A DNA stretch of 64,000 bases from Gammaproteobacteria bacterium (GTDB taxonomy: Bacteria > Pseudomonadota > Gammaproteobacteria > JAPPPA01), in NCBI GenBank assembly GCA_030425645.1, contig JAUHZK010000012.1, positions 1-64,000 of the forward strand, read 5' to 3'. Positions within the stretch are counted from its first letter, which is position 1. Every line of letters begins with the position of its first letter. Made by a program: the position numbers and the translations under genes. This document shows, piece after piece, positions 17,622-27,500 of the stretch. The notes beneath the pieces were generated by a model that saw only the letters and a program-made list of their open reading frames with translations, was not told where the DNA came from and did not search any database.

Positions 17622-18317
17622 ATGGCAACTACTCAGGAAGTCGTAAAAAACGGTCTCTGGACCAACAACCCTGGCCTAGTACAGCTACTTGGCCTTTGCC
17701 CGCTACTGGCCGTATCTAGCACGGTCATCAACTCACTCGGCATGGGCTTGGCGACCACCTTGGTATTGCTGGTTTCAAATGTTGCAGTGTCGATGATTCG
17801 CAACTCAGTACGACAAGACATTCGCATCCCGGTGTTTGTAATGATTATTGCGGCCGCCGTAACCACCATTGAGCTGGTTATGAATGCGGTCTTTCATGAG
17901 CTCTACACCATCCTCGGTATTTTTATTCCGCTGATCGTGACCAACTGCGTGATTATTGGCCGCGCCGAAGCTTTTGCCTCTCGTAACAGTGTGCCGCTAG
18001 CCGCATTAGACGGCATCATGATGGGGGCTGGCTTTACCTTAGTACTGCTGGCACTTGGCGGCGTTCGTGAAGTGCTCGCATTTGGCACCCTATTTGACCG
18101 CGCCGAGCTGATGTTTGGCCCTGCCGCGGTTAATTGGCAAATTACCGTCATCCCAGAATTCCGCGGCTTTTTATTAGCGGCGCTACCGCCCGGCGCATTT
18201 ATCGCACTGGGCTGCTTGATTGCGTTGAAAAACAACGTCGACGGTAAGCTCGAAAGAGTGGCCGCCAAGGGAGCCACCAGCAAAGCGGCTAGTGCCAGTA
18301 CTGCTACGGCCCAATGA
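17622..18317 (+). CDS. rnfE: Rnf complex membrane subunit RnfE
   Basis: 231-residue membrane subunit, the pseudo-symmetrical partner of RnfA. Signatures include [22 protein letters not shown], with its cluster Cys, and [20 protein letters not shown] chose ATG 17622, which follows the rnfG stop by one base; a TTG three codons earlier lies within rnfG. The C-terminal tail is Ala/Lys/Ser-rich. The stop overlaps nth by 4 bases, completing the classical rnfABCDGE-nth order. Confidence 0.95.
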   Translation: MATTQEVVKNGLWTNNPGLVQLLGLCPLLAVSSTVINSLGMGLATTLVLLVSNVAVSMIRNSVRQDIRIPVFVMIIAAAVTTIELVMNAVFHELYTILGIFIPLIVTNCVIIGRAEAFASRNSVPLAALDGIMMGAGFTLVLLALGGVREVLAFGTLFDRAELMFGPAAVNWQITVIPEFRGFLLAALPPGAFIALGCLIALKNNVDGKLERVAAKGATSKAASASTATAQ

Positions 18318-18949
18318 ATCGTGACAAGCGCGTCGCGATTTTTTCGACGCTACGGGACCTGAACCCTAAACCCACCACCGAGCTCAACTACAACTCAGCC
18401 TTTGAGCTGTTAGTGGCCGTGGTATTGTCGGCCCAAGCCACCGACGTCGGCGTCAACAAGGCCACCGATAAGCTGTTCCCCGTTGCCAATACGCCTCAGG
18501 CCATTTACGACCTAGGTGTAGACGGCCTAAAGCACTACATCAAAACCATCGGCCTGTTTAACAGCAAAGCCGAGAACGTGATTAAACTTTGCCGGGCGCT
18601 ATTAGATCAGCACAACGGCGAAGTACCGCGAACCCGAGAGCAACTAGAAGCCCTAGCCGGAGTGGGTCGCAAAACCGCTAATGTGGTCTTAAACACTGCC
18701 TTTGGCGAACCCACCATCGCCGTAGACACGCATATCTTCCGAGTTTCTAACCGTACTGGCATCGCGCCCGGCAAAAACGTTATGGAAGTGGAAAAGCGGC
18801 TGATTCGCCTAGTGCCGGAAGAGTTCAAACTAGATGCACACCATTGGCTGATCTTGCATGGTCGCTACGTTTGCAAAGCCAGAAAGCCCGATTGCCCGCA
18901 ATGCGTAATCGAGCACCTCTGTGAATTTAAGAAAAAAACCACCAGCTAA
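18314..18949 (+). CDS. nth: Endonuclease III
   Basis: 211 residues, the same size as the E. coli enzyme. It is a bifunctional DNA glycosylase/AP lyase that removes oxidised pyrimidines. Lys120 ([12 protein letters not shown], in the helix-hairpin-helix) and Asp138 ([10 protein letters not shown]) fall at exactly the catalytic positions of the E. coli protein. The C-terminal [4Fe-4S] cluster Cys-x6-Cys-x2-Cys-x5-Cys is complete. It is translationally coupled to rnfE (ATGA). Confidence 0.97.
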   Translation: MNRDKRVAIFSTLRDLNPKPTTELNYNSAFELLVAVVLSAQATDVGVNKATDKLFPVANTPQAIYDLGVDGLKHYIKTIGLFNSKAENVIKLCRALLDQHNGEVPRTREQLEALAGVGRKTANVVLNTAFGEPTIAVDTHIFRVSNRTGIAPGKNVMEVEKRLIRLVPEEFKLDAHHWLILHGRYVCKARKPDCPQCVIEHLCEFKKKTTS

Positions 18950-19038
18950 GCACGCTGTTTTATAGAGACTATTTACGCTTGCGCATCCAAAATGGCCGGC
19001 GTAGCGTATCTACTATGAGGAGACGCTGCCGAGGCTTG

Positions 19039-19065
19039 GGAACCTTTTTCAACTCGCTCCGTCAA
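19039..19065 (+). promoter_or_regulatory. Candidate ECF-sigma promoter of the bufferin operon
   Basis: GGAACC (19039-19044), a 16-base spacer and GTCAA (19061-19065) match the layout of extracytoplasmic-function sigma promoters (AAC in the -35, GTC-type -10, spacer about 16). It is placed so that transcription would start near 19072, about 63 bases before the precursor ATG. ECF control of bufferin operons is known in Caulobacter (SigF). No sigma or anti-sigma gene is present locally, so the factor would act in trans. Confidence 0.5.
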
Positions 19066-19134
19066 CTACTTTGTTCGCCATGCGTTGACAGCGCAGGCGC
19101 ATATTTTTTACAGCTTGTATTTGGAGTAACACTC

Positions 19135-19527
19135 ATGGCTAACAAAAACGTAACCCCTCTTGTTATTGCACTTGGCGCTGCACTAGGCACCGCCGGTGCT
19201 GTTGGTACCGCGTCTGCTGACCAAAACCCATTCTCTTTAACTGAACTCACCTCTGGCTACATGGTTTCTGGCGCCGAAGGTAAGTGTGGCGAAGGAAAAT
19301 GTGGTGAAGGTAAATGCGGCGGTGAAAAAGAAGCCGAAGGCAAATGTGGTGAAGGTAAATGCGGCGGCGACAAAGATGCTGAAGGCAAATGCGGTGAAGG
19401 CAAGTGCGGCGGCAGCAAAGAAGCCGAAGGCAAATGCGGTGAAGGCAAATGTGGCGGCAGCAAAGAAGCCGAAGGCAAATGCGGTGAAGGCAAGTGCGGC
19501 GAAGGTAAATGCGGCGGCTCTCACTAA
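19135..19527 (+). CDS. bufA: Bufferin/HvfA-type copper-binding RiPP precursor with twelve EGKCG motifs
   Basis: 130 residues from ATG 19135, with a GGAG site upstream. A Sec signal peptide (residues 1-28, cleavage after TASA) is followed by a short conserved leader, NPFSLTELTSGYMV. The core from residue 48 to the end holds twelve EGKCG motifs (starting at 48, 53, 58, 68, 73, 83, 88, 98, 103, 113, 118, 123) spaced by xKxA linkers. All twelve Cys of the protein are in these motifs. In the HvfA/bufferin family the Cys of EGKCG is modified by an MNIO enzyme to thiooxazole- or oxazolone-thioamide-type groups that bind copper, and the peptide acts in the periplasm. The modifying enzyme and its partner are the next two genes. 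A frame running further upstream exists but is unlikely to be translated. Confidence 0.93.
   Translation: MANKNVTPLVIALGAALGTAGAVGTASADQNPFSLTELTSGYMVSGAEGKCGEGKCGEGKCGGEKEAEGKCGEGKCGGDKDAEGKCGEGKCGGSKEAEGKCGEGKCGGSKEAEGKCGEGKCGEGKCGGSH
19276..19524 (+). repeat. 45-bp tandem repeats encoding the EGKCG core
   Basis: Full 45-base units start at 19291, 19336, 19381 and 19426, each coding EGKCGEGKCGG(E/D/S)K(E/D)A, with partial units at both ends. Copies differ at several synonymous positions (GGT/GGC, AAA/AAG, TGT/TGC), so they are not very recent duplications, except perhaps the two SKEA units. Confidence 0.85.
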
Positions 19528-19552
19528 GCAGCTCGTTTAAGCGAATTCCTTA

Positions 19553-20428
19553 GTGAAACAGCATAGCAACTACCCCGTTCACGGCGCAGGTTTAGGCCTG
19601 CGCCGTGGGCCGTTAATGCAAGAGTTGTTAGCTGAAAGCAGCTCTCAAGACAGTGCCGATCAGGCAATCAACTTTCTTGAGGTTGCGCCAGAAAACTGGA
19701 TGCGAGTGGGTGGCCGTCTTGGCCGCCAATTCCGTCAGTTAACTGAGCGTTACGATTTCACTACTCATGGATTATCGCTTTCCATTGGCGGCCCAGCCCC
19801 ACTGGACGAAGCCTTTCTACAAGAACTGAAAATCTTCCTACAAACCCACGATATTAAGTATTACAGCGAACACCTGTCGTACTGCTCGGATGATGGCCAT
19901 TTATATGACCTAATGCCGATTCCATTTACCGAAGACGCGGTCAACCACGTGGCCGAACGTATTCAGCGTTGCCAAGATATTCTGGGGCAACGCATTGCGG
20001 TAGAGAATGTGTCTTATTACGCCGCACCGGCGCAGGAAATGGCGGAAATTGACTTTATTAACGCCGTGCTTGAAAAAGCCGACTGCGACCTCCTATTAGA
20101 CGTGAACAACATCTACGTTAATAGCATTAATCATCAATACAACGCCGCTGAGTTTCTTAGCCAGTTGCCTTGGCAACGTATCCGTTATTGCCACGTGGCC
20201 GGCCATTTTGACGAAACCGAAGACCTACGTGTAGATACCCATGGTGCCGATGTAATCGACCCAGTCTGGACATTATTAGCGCAGGCCTATGCCGAACACG
20301 GCGTTATGCCTACCCTGCTAGAGCGTGATTTTAATATTCCGCCATTGGCTGAGCTGAAGTCAGAGATTACACAGATCCACCAGTTGCAGAACGCGGCATT
20401 GAGCGCCCAGTCGGCCGCGAGCGCCTGA
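19553..20428 (+). CDS. bufB: MNIO-family (DUF692) bufferin-modifying enzyme BufB/HvfB
   Basis: 291 residues, the usual size of DUF692 multinuclear non-heme iron oxidases with a TIM-barrel fold. Family motifs appear in order: [67 protein letters not shown] and LLERDFNIP. The His, Glu, Asp and Asn residues in these motifs supply the iron ligands. The enzyme uses O2 to convert Cys residues in the precursor core. The start is GTG at 19553: the next ATG would remove the conserved GAGLGLR strand. It starts 26 bases after the precursor stop, with no obvious strong ribosome binding site, which would keep enzyme levels below precursor levels. Confidence 0.93.
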   Translation: MKQHSNYPVHGAGLGLRRGPLMQELLAESSSQDSADQAINFLEVAPENWMRVGGRLGRQFRQLTERYDFTTHGLSLSIGGPAPLDEAFLQELKIFLQTHDIKYYSEHLSYCSDDGHLYDLMPIPFTEDAVNHVAERIQRCQDILGQRIAVENVSYYAAPAQEMAEIDFINAVLEKADCDLLLDVNNIYVNSINHQYNAAEFLSQLPWQRIRYCHVAGHFDETEDLRVDTHGADVIDPVWTLLAQAYAEHGVMPTLLERDFNIPPLAELKSEITQIHQLQNAALSAQSAASA

Positions 20429-20439
20429 CCGCCACAGCT

Positions 20440-21264
20440 ATGACTGCGTTACCTAAATTCAAAAAGGCTCAGTACGAATTTGCCGCCCATCTGCGTGACC
20501 CCAAACACAATGCTGCGCCTAGTGGCATAGAAGATCGACGCCTAAAGATTTATCGGGACTTATTCTTTAACAATGTTTCTGGCCTGATGGCACAAACATT
20601 TCCGGTGCTGCATAAAATTCTTAGCCAGGAAAAGTGGCAACACACTATTCGGGATTTTTATGCCCACTACCAGTGCCAAACACCACTCTTTACCGAGTTA
20701 CCGAAAGAATTCCTCACCTGGTTAAGCGAACACCGTGAAGCAGAAGCCGATGATCCAGCCTTTATGTGCGAGCTGGCTCATTACGAATGGGTAGAGCTGG
20801 CGCTCAGCTTGGCGCCCGATCCTGAACTTGCTATCGACATTCATCGCTATGGTGATTTACTCAATGCAGTGCCGGTTATGTCGCCTTTGGCCTGGACCCT
20901 AAGCTACCAGTTTCCGGTACATCAAATTAGTCCTGAAGTGCAGCCAACAGAGCCGCCAGAGGACCCTAGCTGCTTAGTGGTTTATCGTGACCGCGAAGAC
21001 AGTATTGGCTTTATTGAGACCAATGCCGTGACAGTACAACTGTTGTCGTTACTCGCCAACAACCTCGAATCCCGCCTCAGCGGCCAAGCCTTATTAACGA
21101 AATTAGCCGAACAGTTACCGCAGTTTCCTGCCGAGACGATCCAACAAGGTGGTCTACAGATACTGGAACAATTACGGCAAAAAGATATCGTGCTCGGCAC
21201 GCTTGCCGACCACACGACCGCCCCCCACGACCGGCAATCCGGCCGAAGCATAGCGACTAACTAG
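20440..21264 (+). CDS. bufC: BufC/HvfC-like DUF2063 partner protein
   Basis: 274 residues with the N-terminal DUF2063 region (about 8-100: QYEFAAHLRDP, RLKIYRDLFFNNVSGLMAQT, FPVLHKIL), which in related enzymes binds the precursor leader and delivers it to the MNIO enzyme. The C-terminal half (about 150-250) is a variable domain seen in the longer HvfC class. It begins 11 bases after bufB. No DoxX-like fourth gene (HvfD type) follows; instead a gene on the other strand converges, and the two stop codons share one CTAG palindrome. Confidence 0.9.
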   Translation: MTALPKFKKAQYEFAAHLRDPKHNAAPSGIEDRRLKIYRDLFFNNVSGLMAQTFPVLHKILSQEKWQHTIRDFYAHYQCQTPLFTELPKEFLTWLSEHREAEADDPAFMCELAHYEWVELALSLAPDPELAIDIHRYGDLLNAVPVMSPLAWTLSYQFPVHQISPEVQPTEPPEDPSCLVVYRDREDSIGFIETNAVTVQLLSLLANNLESRLSGQALLTKLAEQLPQFPAETIQQGGLQILEQLRQKDIVLGTLADHTTAPHDRQSGRSIATN

Positions 21265-22478
21265 TTAACCGCCGCCTCATGCGTGGCCCAGCGACCGCTG
21301 GCGTAATCCACGCCTACCGCACGAATAACCGACATTTCTTCTGGGTTGTCGACGCCAGTCGCCAAGGTCGCCATGCCTTGACATGAAGCAGCCTCATGCA
21401 AAGCATGTAGTACCGATTTAGCGCGTTCTTGTTCGGCAGCCTGCACCACCAAATCAGGGTTAATGCAGTAAAAATCGAGACCTAAGGTAGCCAAGTACTC
21501 AAAATTACTTAAATCAGCGCTGGTCTCCAATAGCGCCCAGCGCACACCGGTGGTCGCCAAGTCTGCCTGTAGCTGGCGCATAAGCACCAAGGCATCCATC
21601 ACTTCGTTTTCCGGCAAGCCAAACACAAAACGCGCGCCGTTAATCTGGTGTCGATTTAATGTATGAATCAAACGGCTGGCAAAGTCACGATCATGCAGTG
21701 ACTCGGTACTCAGTCGCAGCATCCAAACGCCGGCGCGTAGGGCACCTAAACGATCAGAAATAATACGCTCGGCAATGGCATTAATAAGCGCCATATCCAA
21801 CTTAGTAGAAGCAGGCGCCTGATACGCAATCCGCGCCAATTGCTCGGTGCCCAAAAACTGCGCCAACCCCAGAACCGGTTGCAGCGTTAAGGTCAGCTCT
21901 TGGCCAGCAATGTTAAGAATCACATCTCTAGCGCCACCACCGTCAGCACCTAATTTCACTTCCGGCAAATCTGGGTAGTCGGTGGTTTGTGCAATCACAT
22001 CACCCAGCTCGGGTACCAAGCTAACTAACCATTGCGTGGGACTGCCGAACGGCGTTTGCTCGGCTAGCGCTCGTGCCGCGGCGCCCTCTTCTAAAAACTG
22101 CATACAGACGCGATAGCCCTGACCATGCAATTTTAAGGGCGCTTCCAGCATTTGGTTGTCGCGTAGATTCTCTACCAAACGTGTATCCAGCAACTCACGC
22201 AAACTCTCAGGCAAATCCGCGGTTGTGGTGCGCTTGCTGTCGACGACTAAGCCCAGCAAACGCTTTGCTGCGTCATTCAACCAAAACAGCTCGCCGCGGC
22301 CAGTTAACGCTAGTAGCGGCACATGCATACTGGCTAAGGCTTCAGCTGACCATTGTTGCTCGCTGCGCAGCCGACGTAACAGGTCATCCCTGCTCGCTAG
22401 GCGCGCCTGCATATGCGCTAGCTCACGCTGCAGTTTGCTCTTCTCTAGCTCTAGTGTTTGTAGTTGTTGTGCCGACAT
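21261..22478 (-). CDS. Coiled-coil/PAS protein with a degenerate EAL domain
   Basis: 405 residues. An N-terminal coiled coil (about 3-45, heptad-like Leu/Glu/Arg) and a PAS-like segment (about 50-150: LLALTGRGELFWLNDAAKRLLGL) are followed by an EAL-like domain (about 200-405). The C-terminal half of the EAL fold is recognisable (LDFYCINPDLV, ATLATGVDNPEEMSVIRAVGVDYASGRW), but the defining E-x-L substrate motif and most metal ligands are missing. It is therefore probably a non-catalytic c-di-GMP- or protein-binding regulator. It converges on bufC with a 4-base overlap. Its link to the bufferin operon is only positional. Confidence 0.65.
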   Translation of the reverse strand: MSAQQLQTLELEKSKLQRELAHMQARLASRDDLLRRLRSEQQWSAEALASMHVPLLALTGRGELFWLNDAAKRLLGLVVDSKRTTTADLPESLRELLDTRLVENLRDNQMLEAPLKLHGQGYRVCMQFLEEGAAARALAEQTPFGSPTQWLVSLVPELGDVIAQTTDYPDLPEVKLGADGGGARDVILNIAGQELTLTLQPVLGLAQFLGTEQLARIAYQAPASTKLDMALINAIAERIISDRLGALRAGVWMLRLSTESLHDRDFASRLIHTLNRHQINGARFVFGLPENEVMDALVLMRQLQADLATTGVRWALLETSADLSNFEYLATLGLDFYCINPDLVVQAAEQERAKSVLHALHEAASCQGMATLATGVDNPEEMSVIRAVGVDYASGRWATHEAAVN

Positions 22479-22534
22479 GGGTTTATCTTATCTGCTGTCA
22501 TTCACCGACGCTAGACAGGGAACCATATAGCCAT

Positions 22535-22569
22535 AAAAAAGCCCACTAAGCGAACTTAGCGGGCTTTTT
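22535..22569 (-). terminator. Rho-independent terminator of argG
   Basis: An AAAAGCCCGCTAAG-TTCG-CTTAG(T)GGGCTTTT hairpin as read on the minus strand, with one mismatch and A/T tracts on both sides, so it may work in both directions. It lies 32 bases past the argG stop. Confidence 0.88.
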
Positions 22570-22600
22570 AACCGGGCTTTTAAACAAGGATGCGACGATC

Positions 22601-23833
22601 CTATTTCATATTGCGGCCTTTATTAGCAGCAATCGACAGACGCAAGGCGTTTAGCTTAATAAAGCCGGCGGCATCTGCCTGATCGTAAGAACCTGCATCG
22701 TCTTCAAAGGTGGCAATATTTTCGTCAAACAAGCTCTCAGCTGATTTACGGCCAACCACATCAACGTTGCCCTTGTAGAGCTTTAAGCGCACCACACCAT
22801 TTACATGGGTTTGGGTTTCATCAATTAGCTTCTGCAAGGCTTTACGCTCTGGGCTCCACCAATAGCCGTTGTAAACCAGCTTGGCGTACTTAGGCATAAT
22901 TTCGTCTTTCAGATGGGCTTCTTCGCGGTCCAAGGTGATGGACTCGATCGCACGGTGTGCGCGCATCATCACGGTGCCAGCTGGGGTTTCGTAGCAACCA
23001 CGGCTCTTCATGCCCACGTAGCGGTTTTCAACGATATCCAAACGGCCAATACCATTGGCGCCCGCGACTTCGTTTAGTTGCTCCATGACTTCAGCCGGCG
23101 TGACGGCTTTGCCATCAATGGCAACCACATCGCCTTTTTCGTAGGTCAACTCGATGTAAGTTGGCTCATTCGGCGCGTTCTCTGGTGATACCGTCCAACG
23201 CCACATATCTTCTTCTGGCTCGGCCCATGGGTCTTCCAAGATGCCACCTTCGTAAGAAATATGTAGCGAGTTAGCATCCATTGAGTAAGGCGAGCCGCCA
23301 CCGGTACGTTTCTTAAAGTCGACCGGAATATTGTGCTCATCCGCAAAGGCCAACAGCTTCTCGCGTGAGTTCAAATCCCATTCACGCCACGGGGCGATCA
23401 CATCCAAGCCAGGGCCTAGGGCATAAACACCCAGCTCAAAACGTACTTGGTCATTACCTTTACCGGTAGCACCGTGCGATACACCGTCAGCGCCAGTTTC
23501 TTCGGCAATTTCTACCAAACGCTTGGCAATTAGCGGACGTGCGATAGAGGTGCCGAGTAGGTACTCACCTTCATAAATCGCATTAGCGCGGAACATTGGG
23601 AACACATAGTCGCGAGCAAACTCTTCACGCAGATCATCGATGTAAATTTCTTTTACACCCAAGTCTTCGGCCTTAGCGCGTGCGGACTCAACTTCTTCAC
23701 CCTGACCAATGTCAGCGGTAAAGGTCACCACCTCACAATCATAGGTTTCCGCCAACCACTTTAAGATTACGGAAGTGTCTAAGCCGCCTGAATAGGCCAA
23801 CACGACTTTATTGAATTTTTTGCCTGCGCTCAT
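22601..23833 (-). CDS. argG: Argininosuccinate synthase
   Basis: 410 residues from ATG 23833 (GAGG six bases upstream). The enzyme joins citrulline and aspartate with ATP in arginine synthesis. The PP-loop [18 protein letters not shown] is at the N-terminus. Downstream signatures [19 protein letters not shown] and [14 protein letters not shown] are typical of ArgG. A longer frame upstream exists, but those residues have no family counterpart. It is divergent from the RNase T gene, with 84 bases between starts. argD and argF lie 8-10 kb away on the other strand. Confidence 0.97.
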   Translation of the reverse strand: MSAGKKFNKVVLAYSGGLDTSVILKWLAETYDCEVVTFTADIGQGEEVESARAKAEDLGVKEIYIDDLREEFARDYVFPMFRANAIYEGEYLLGTSIARPLIAKRLVEIAEETGADGVSHGATGKGNDQVRFELGVYALGPGLDVIAPWREWDLNSREKLLAFADEHNIPVDFKKRTGGGSPYSMDANSLHISYEGGILEDPWAEPEEDMWRWTVSPENAPNEPTYIELTYEKGDVVAIDGKAVTPAEVMEQLNEVAGANGIGRLDIVENRYVGMKSRGCYETPAGTVMMRAHRAIESITLDREEAHLKDEIMPKYAKLVYNGYWWSPERKALQKLIDETQTHVNGVVRLKLYKGNVDVVGRKSAESLFDENIATFEDDAGSYDQADAAGFIKLNALRLSIAANKGRNMK

Positions 23834-23917
23834 AATGTCCTCTAAGCTGTGCCGCAGCGTTTCCGCTGCCCACGCTTGCGTGCTTTTCAAAATGGGCGCG
23901 AATTTTACTGGTTTTCG

Positions 23918-24583
23918 ATGTCAGACTCTATTCCCGACAGTCCTTTAGGCACTGCCAATCCTGCAATTAGCCAACGTTTTCGCGGTTTTTTACCGGTTGT
24001 GGTCGATGTTGAGACCGGCGGCTTTAACGCACAAACCGATGCCCTACTGGAAATTGCCGCCACCATCGTGCGTATGGATCACGACGGCAGGCTTTATGTG
24101 GCGGACACTGTGCATGCGCATGTGAACCCATTTGAAGGCGCCAATATGGATCCGGAGTCACTCAAAGTGAACGGTATTAAACCCGACCACCCGCTACGCC
24201 TAGCCGAAGACGAAGTGCCGGCGATGACGAAAATTTTTAAGCGCGTACGCGAAGAAGTGAAAGCCACGCAATGTAATCGCGCAATTTTGGTCGGCCACAA
24301 TGCCTGGTTTGACCTTAGCTTTGTCAACGCCTGCGTCGCCCGCAATGGCATGAAGCGTAATCCCTTCCACGCCTTTTCTAGCTTTGACACCGCCACCATG
24401 GGCGGCATGGTTTATGGCCAAACCGTACTCGCCAAAGCGGCCGATGCCGCCGGTATGAAGTGGGATAGCAATGAAGCCCACTCTGCCCGCTACGACACCG
24501 AAAGCACCGCCGAGTTGTTTTGCCGCATGGTGAATGCGGTTAAGCCAGTTTATGAAGAGTTTTTGTTACCCAGCGGTGAATAG
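23918..24583 (+). CDS. rnt: Ribonuclease T
   Basis: 221 residues, the normal size for this DEDDh 3'-5' exoribonuclease, which trims tRNA 3' ends and matures small RNAs. Exo I has Asp30 and Glu32 ([14 protein letters not shown]), Exo II is [13 protein letters not shown], and Exo III is [14 protein letters not shown] with the catalytic His and Asp. I chose ATG 23918: the product begins [11 protein letters not shown], and the upstream in-frame extension lies within the argG promoter region. monothiol glutaredoxin grxD, often a neighbour of rnt in gammaproteobacteria, is about 5 kb away, separated by the inserted large lipoprotein genes. Confidence 0.95.
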   Translation: MSDSIPDSPLGTANPAISQRFRGFLPVVVDVETGGFNAQTDALLEIAATIVRMDHDGRLYVADTVHAHVNPFEGANMDPESLKVNGIKPDHPLRLAEDEVPAMTKIFKRVREEVKATQCNRAILVGHNAWFDLSFVNACVARNGMKRNPFHAFSSFDTATMGGMVYGQTVLAKAADAAGMKWDSNEAHSARYDTESTAELFCRMVNAVKPVYEEFLLPSGE

Positions 24584-24585
24584 GT

Positions 24586-27500
24586 TTATGGCTTCACCAA
24601 AAATACATCATATGTGCCGTTTACATCGCCACTAACCAAGTTAGAAACGACCGAAGTAAATACAATATGGTTTCCGTTGCTGCTAATAACCGGTGTGTAA
24701 CTTCCAGTTGGACCAAAAGCAGCACTACCCATGTCTTCTGGCAAATCCTCACCGCTTGCGGGCCGACTTACATGCCGAACTATTCCCGTATGCGTATCCC
24801 ATAACGCAATCACTAGATATCGTCCCGAGTCAGCTTTTGAAAAAACGTTAAGATCAGCGTGTAGAGCTATATACCGACCCGAAGAGTCTATGGTCGGCCC
24901 AGTGTCACCAAACTGCAGCCCTTCTCCGGGAAAAGCAGTCACTGCTCCGGTCCCAACATCGTACGAATAGGCGTTATTGCGAGGGAATTGACCTTCTTCG
25001 CTGTAGGCCGCCGAGAACACTATCTTGTTCCCATCGCTACTGACATTTAGGGACGTAGGTGTAGAAAACCCCTCCGGGAGAGGAACTAGGGTGTTTTGCT
25101 TGGTATGCAAGTTGCGCAAATATAAATGTCGCTCTCGAATAGATTGATCCTTGGCGGGATCCCCCACCACAGTACCGGCGACTAAATTTGTAGCGTTAGA
25201 GGTAAATGCCACCCACTTCCCACCTGATACCGAGCTATATTCGCGAGACGTCCCGTCAGCGGAACCACCGGTAGTAGCCTCAGAGACCAAGCTCATTCTC
25301 TGTTGCTGGTTATCCCATACAAAAACATCTGTTAACCCATTATGGTCGCCATCATTTGTCAGCGGGTCGTTATCGCTCGCCACCAAATCTGATGCCGCCG
25401 AACGAAAAGTCACGTATCGACCGCTAGGACCAAGCTTGCCTTTATAACTCCAAGAGTTTCCTGCCGTTACCGCTCTCGCATAAGCCGGAAGCGCGTCGAA
25501 ATCACGCATATAGATATCAAAGGTTTCATTTTGGTCTGAATCGTCTAGATTAGTCGCCGCGCTTGTAAATACAACTTTCCTCCCATCAGCAGATATACCC
25601 CCAGTTTCAGAATGTTGGTCGGCTTGCCCATGAACTCCCACACTAACTCTCTCAATAGCCCCACCATCTATCGTTTTAACAAAAATATCGGGCTTTCCAT
25701 TAGTGTCATCTGAGACAAAATTAGAGGCTCGCGAGGAAAACAGAACCTTGTTTCCGGCATCATCGACACCCAATGCCGTTGAGGCATCATCTCCTTGCGT
25801 TCCATTTGGAGTAATCGACACCAATTCAATATTATGACCAAGTTGCGGTATAGCACTAATATGGAAAGATTCGTTCTGCTGAACGCCCCCTCTGCTCTCT
25901 ACGTAGTAATAGTAGCGCTTACCATTCACCACATCGTCATCATAGTAATCAGGTGTTGTAGTTTCGTTGTACTTGTGGCCATCGCTATGGATGCAAGCGC
26001 TAAACCCGGACAGCTCCTGGTCAATTCTACATACATAATGCCCACTCGGGTTATCCGAATTGAGCCACCGCAAGTAGATCGAACCATTGTCTACCGCGGC
26101 GGTAATTTCGCCCTTTCGGGTTGTAGCCTTATACGGCTGGTATTGCAGCACAGCCTCGTCCGAGCCTGCGCTCTCTCGCTGCTCAGAACTAGCTGTTACG
26201 ACGAAATAAATATCTTTTGCTTCACTAAAACCATCTACGAAAACAGCCGTATCGGTAATATTGGTTAACCGCTGTCCACCTGGTTTCGCAACATAGTTGT
26301 CTAAAGTTGGCGGCGAGCCAAAACTTTCAAACGCGTAATAAAGGTTATAACTACCCGCACCACTTACTCGACCCCACGTTAGCAATACGGCGTCGGACGA
26401 CTGAACAGCCTCCAAATTTTCTGGCGCCGGCGGCGTCAATTCCTCCTGCACCCGCTGGTACTCAGCCAAGTTACTCTCGCCATTACCATCTCGATCTTCA
26501 TTCGCGTCATTCTGTAATGGGTTAAGCCCTTGTTGGGAAACCTCCCAAGCGTCGTCCATACCGTCATCGTCGGTATCTTTGTTGATGGGATTCAGTCCGT
26601 TTTTGTATTCGTCTAAGTCCGATAAGCCGTCTCTATCATGATCGTCATTGTCCGTCGTTAATGCGTATCGCTCTTGCCAATAATCAGGCATGCCATCACC
26701 ACCCTGATCCGATGCATCTAGCTGAATCACGAAACTTTGACGGATAAAGTGACCTAAATCGCTGTGACCACTAATGCGAACGGGGTATTCTGCTAAGGCC
26801 TTTGGCAGCAAGCTAAAACCGCCATTTGGGGCCAGTTCAGATAATTCATAGTCTTGACCGGCGGTCATTTCGACTGATGCCACGGCTACGTCATCCCACT
26901 CGTCAAACTTAATAAACGGCTGTGATCCAAAAGGGTTTCGAACATCAAACGCTTGTCCTGTGCACCATATTTTGCGGGTATCTCCTCCTGGCACAGCCCC
27001 TATATCACACACAATATTCAACTCGGGAATACCCAAAATTTTTGTGCGCTCGATTGGTGAAAACTTTTTGAACAATGACTCGTCAAACGCACCATCGGCC
27101 ATATTTAGTGCGTCATCTATTTCTTCAATATCCGGCCAACTAATGACGTCGTAGTCAAAAATTTGCAAGCCAGCAAATAGGAAGATGTCTAGGCCACCAG
27201 ATACCGATAGCTCTTTAAAGTAGTAGTTGGCATCACTATTGTTTACCTCGGAAGTTTTCAAATAGCTAAATTGCCCAAAGACTTCGGCATCGCCCCGGGC
27301 ATAAGGCTCCATGCGCAGCCGAGCGGAAGCGGCCTCGTAAAAACTAATCTTGAGGTCAGGAATCACTTTTAAGGTGATATTAGCCTCGGCCCCCGCTTCA
27401 CCATCCACGCTGAAGTTGTACTCTTTCTTCAGCTCTCGTACGGGTGCGAAGCCACCATTATCTCGGTCGTAACGGAACCCGAATTCACTGTTATCGAAGA

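Noticed and set aside
18979-19134. In-frame N-terminal extension upstream of the bufferin precursor start
   Set aside because: It lacks a ribosome binding site, would place 52 non-conserved residues before a clear signal peptide, and covers the candidate promoter.
19237-19524. Open frames opposite the EGKCG repeats
   Set aside because: They mirror the repeat sequence on the other strand and have no ribosome binding site.
23834-23890. Longer N-terminus for ArgG
   Set aside because: ATG 23833 has a good GAGG site and matches the family start; the extra residues overlap the rnt promoter region.
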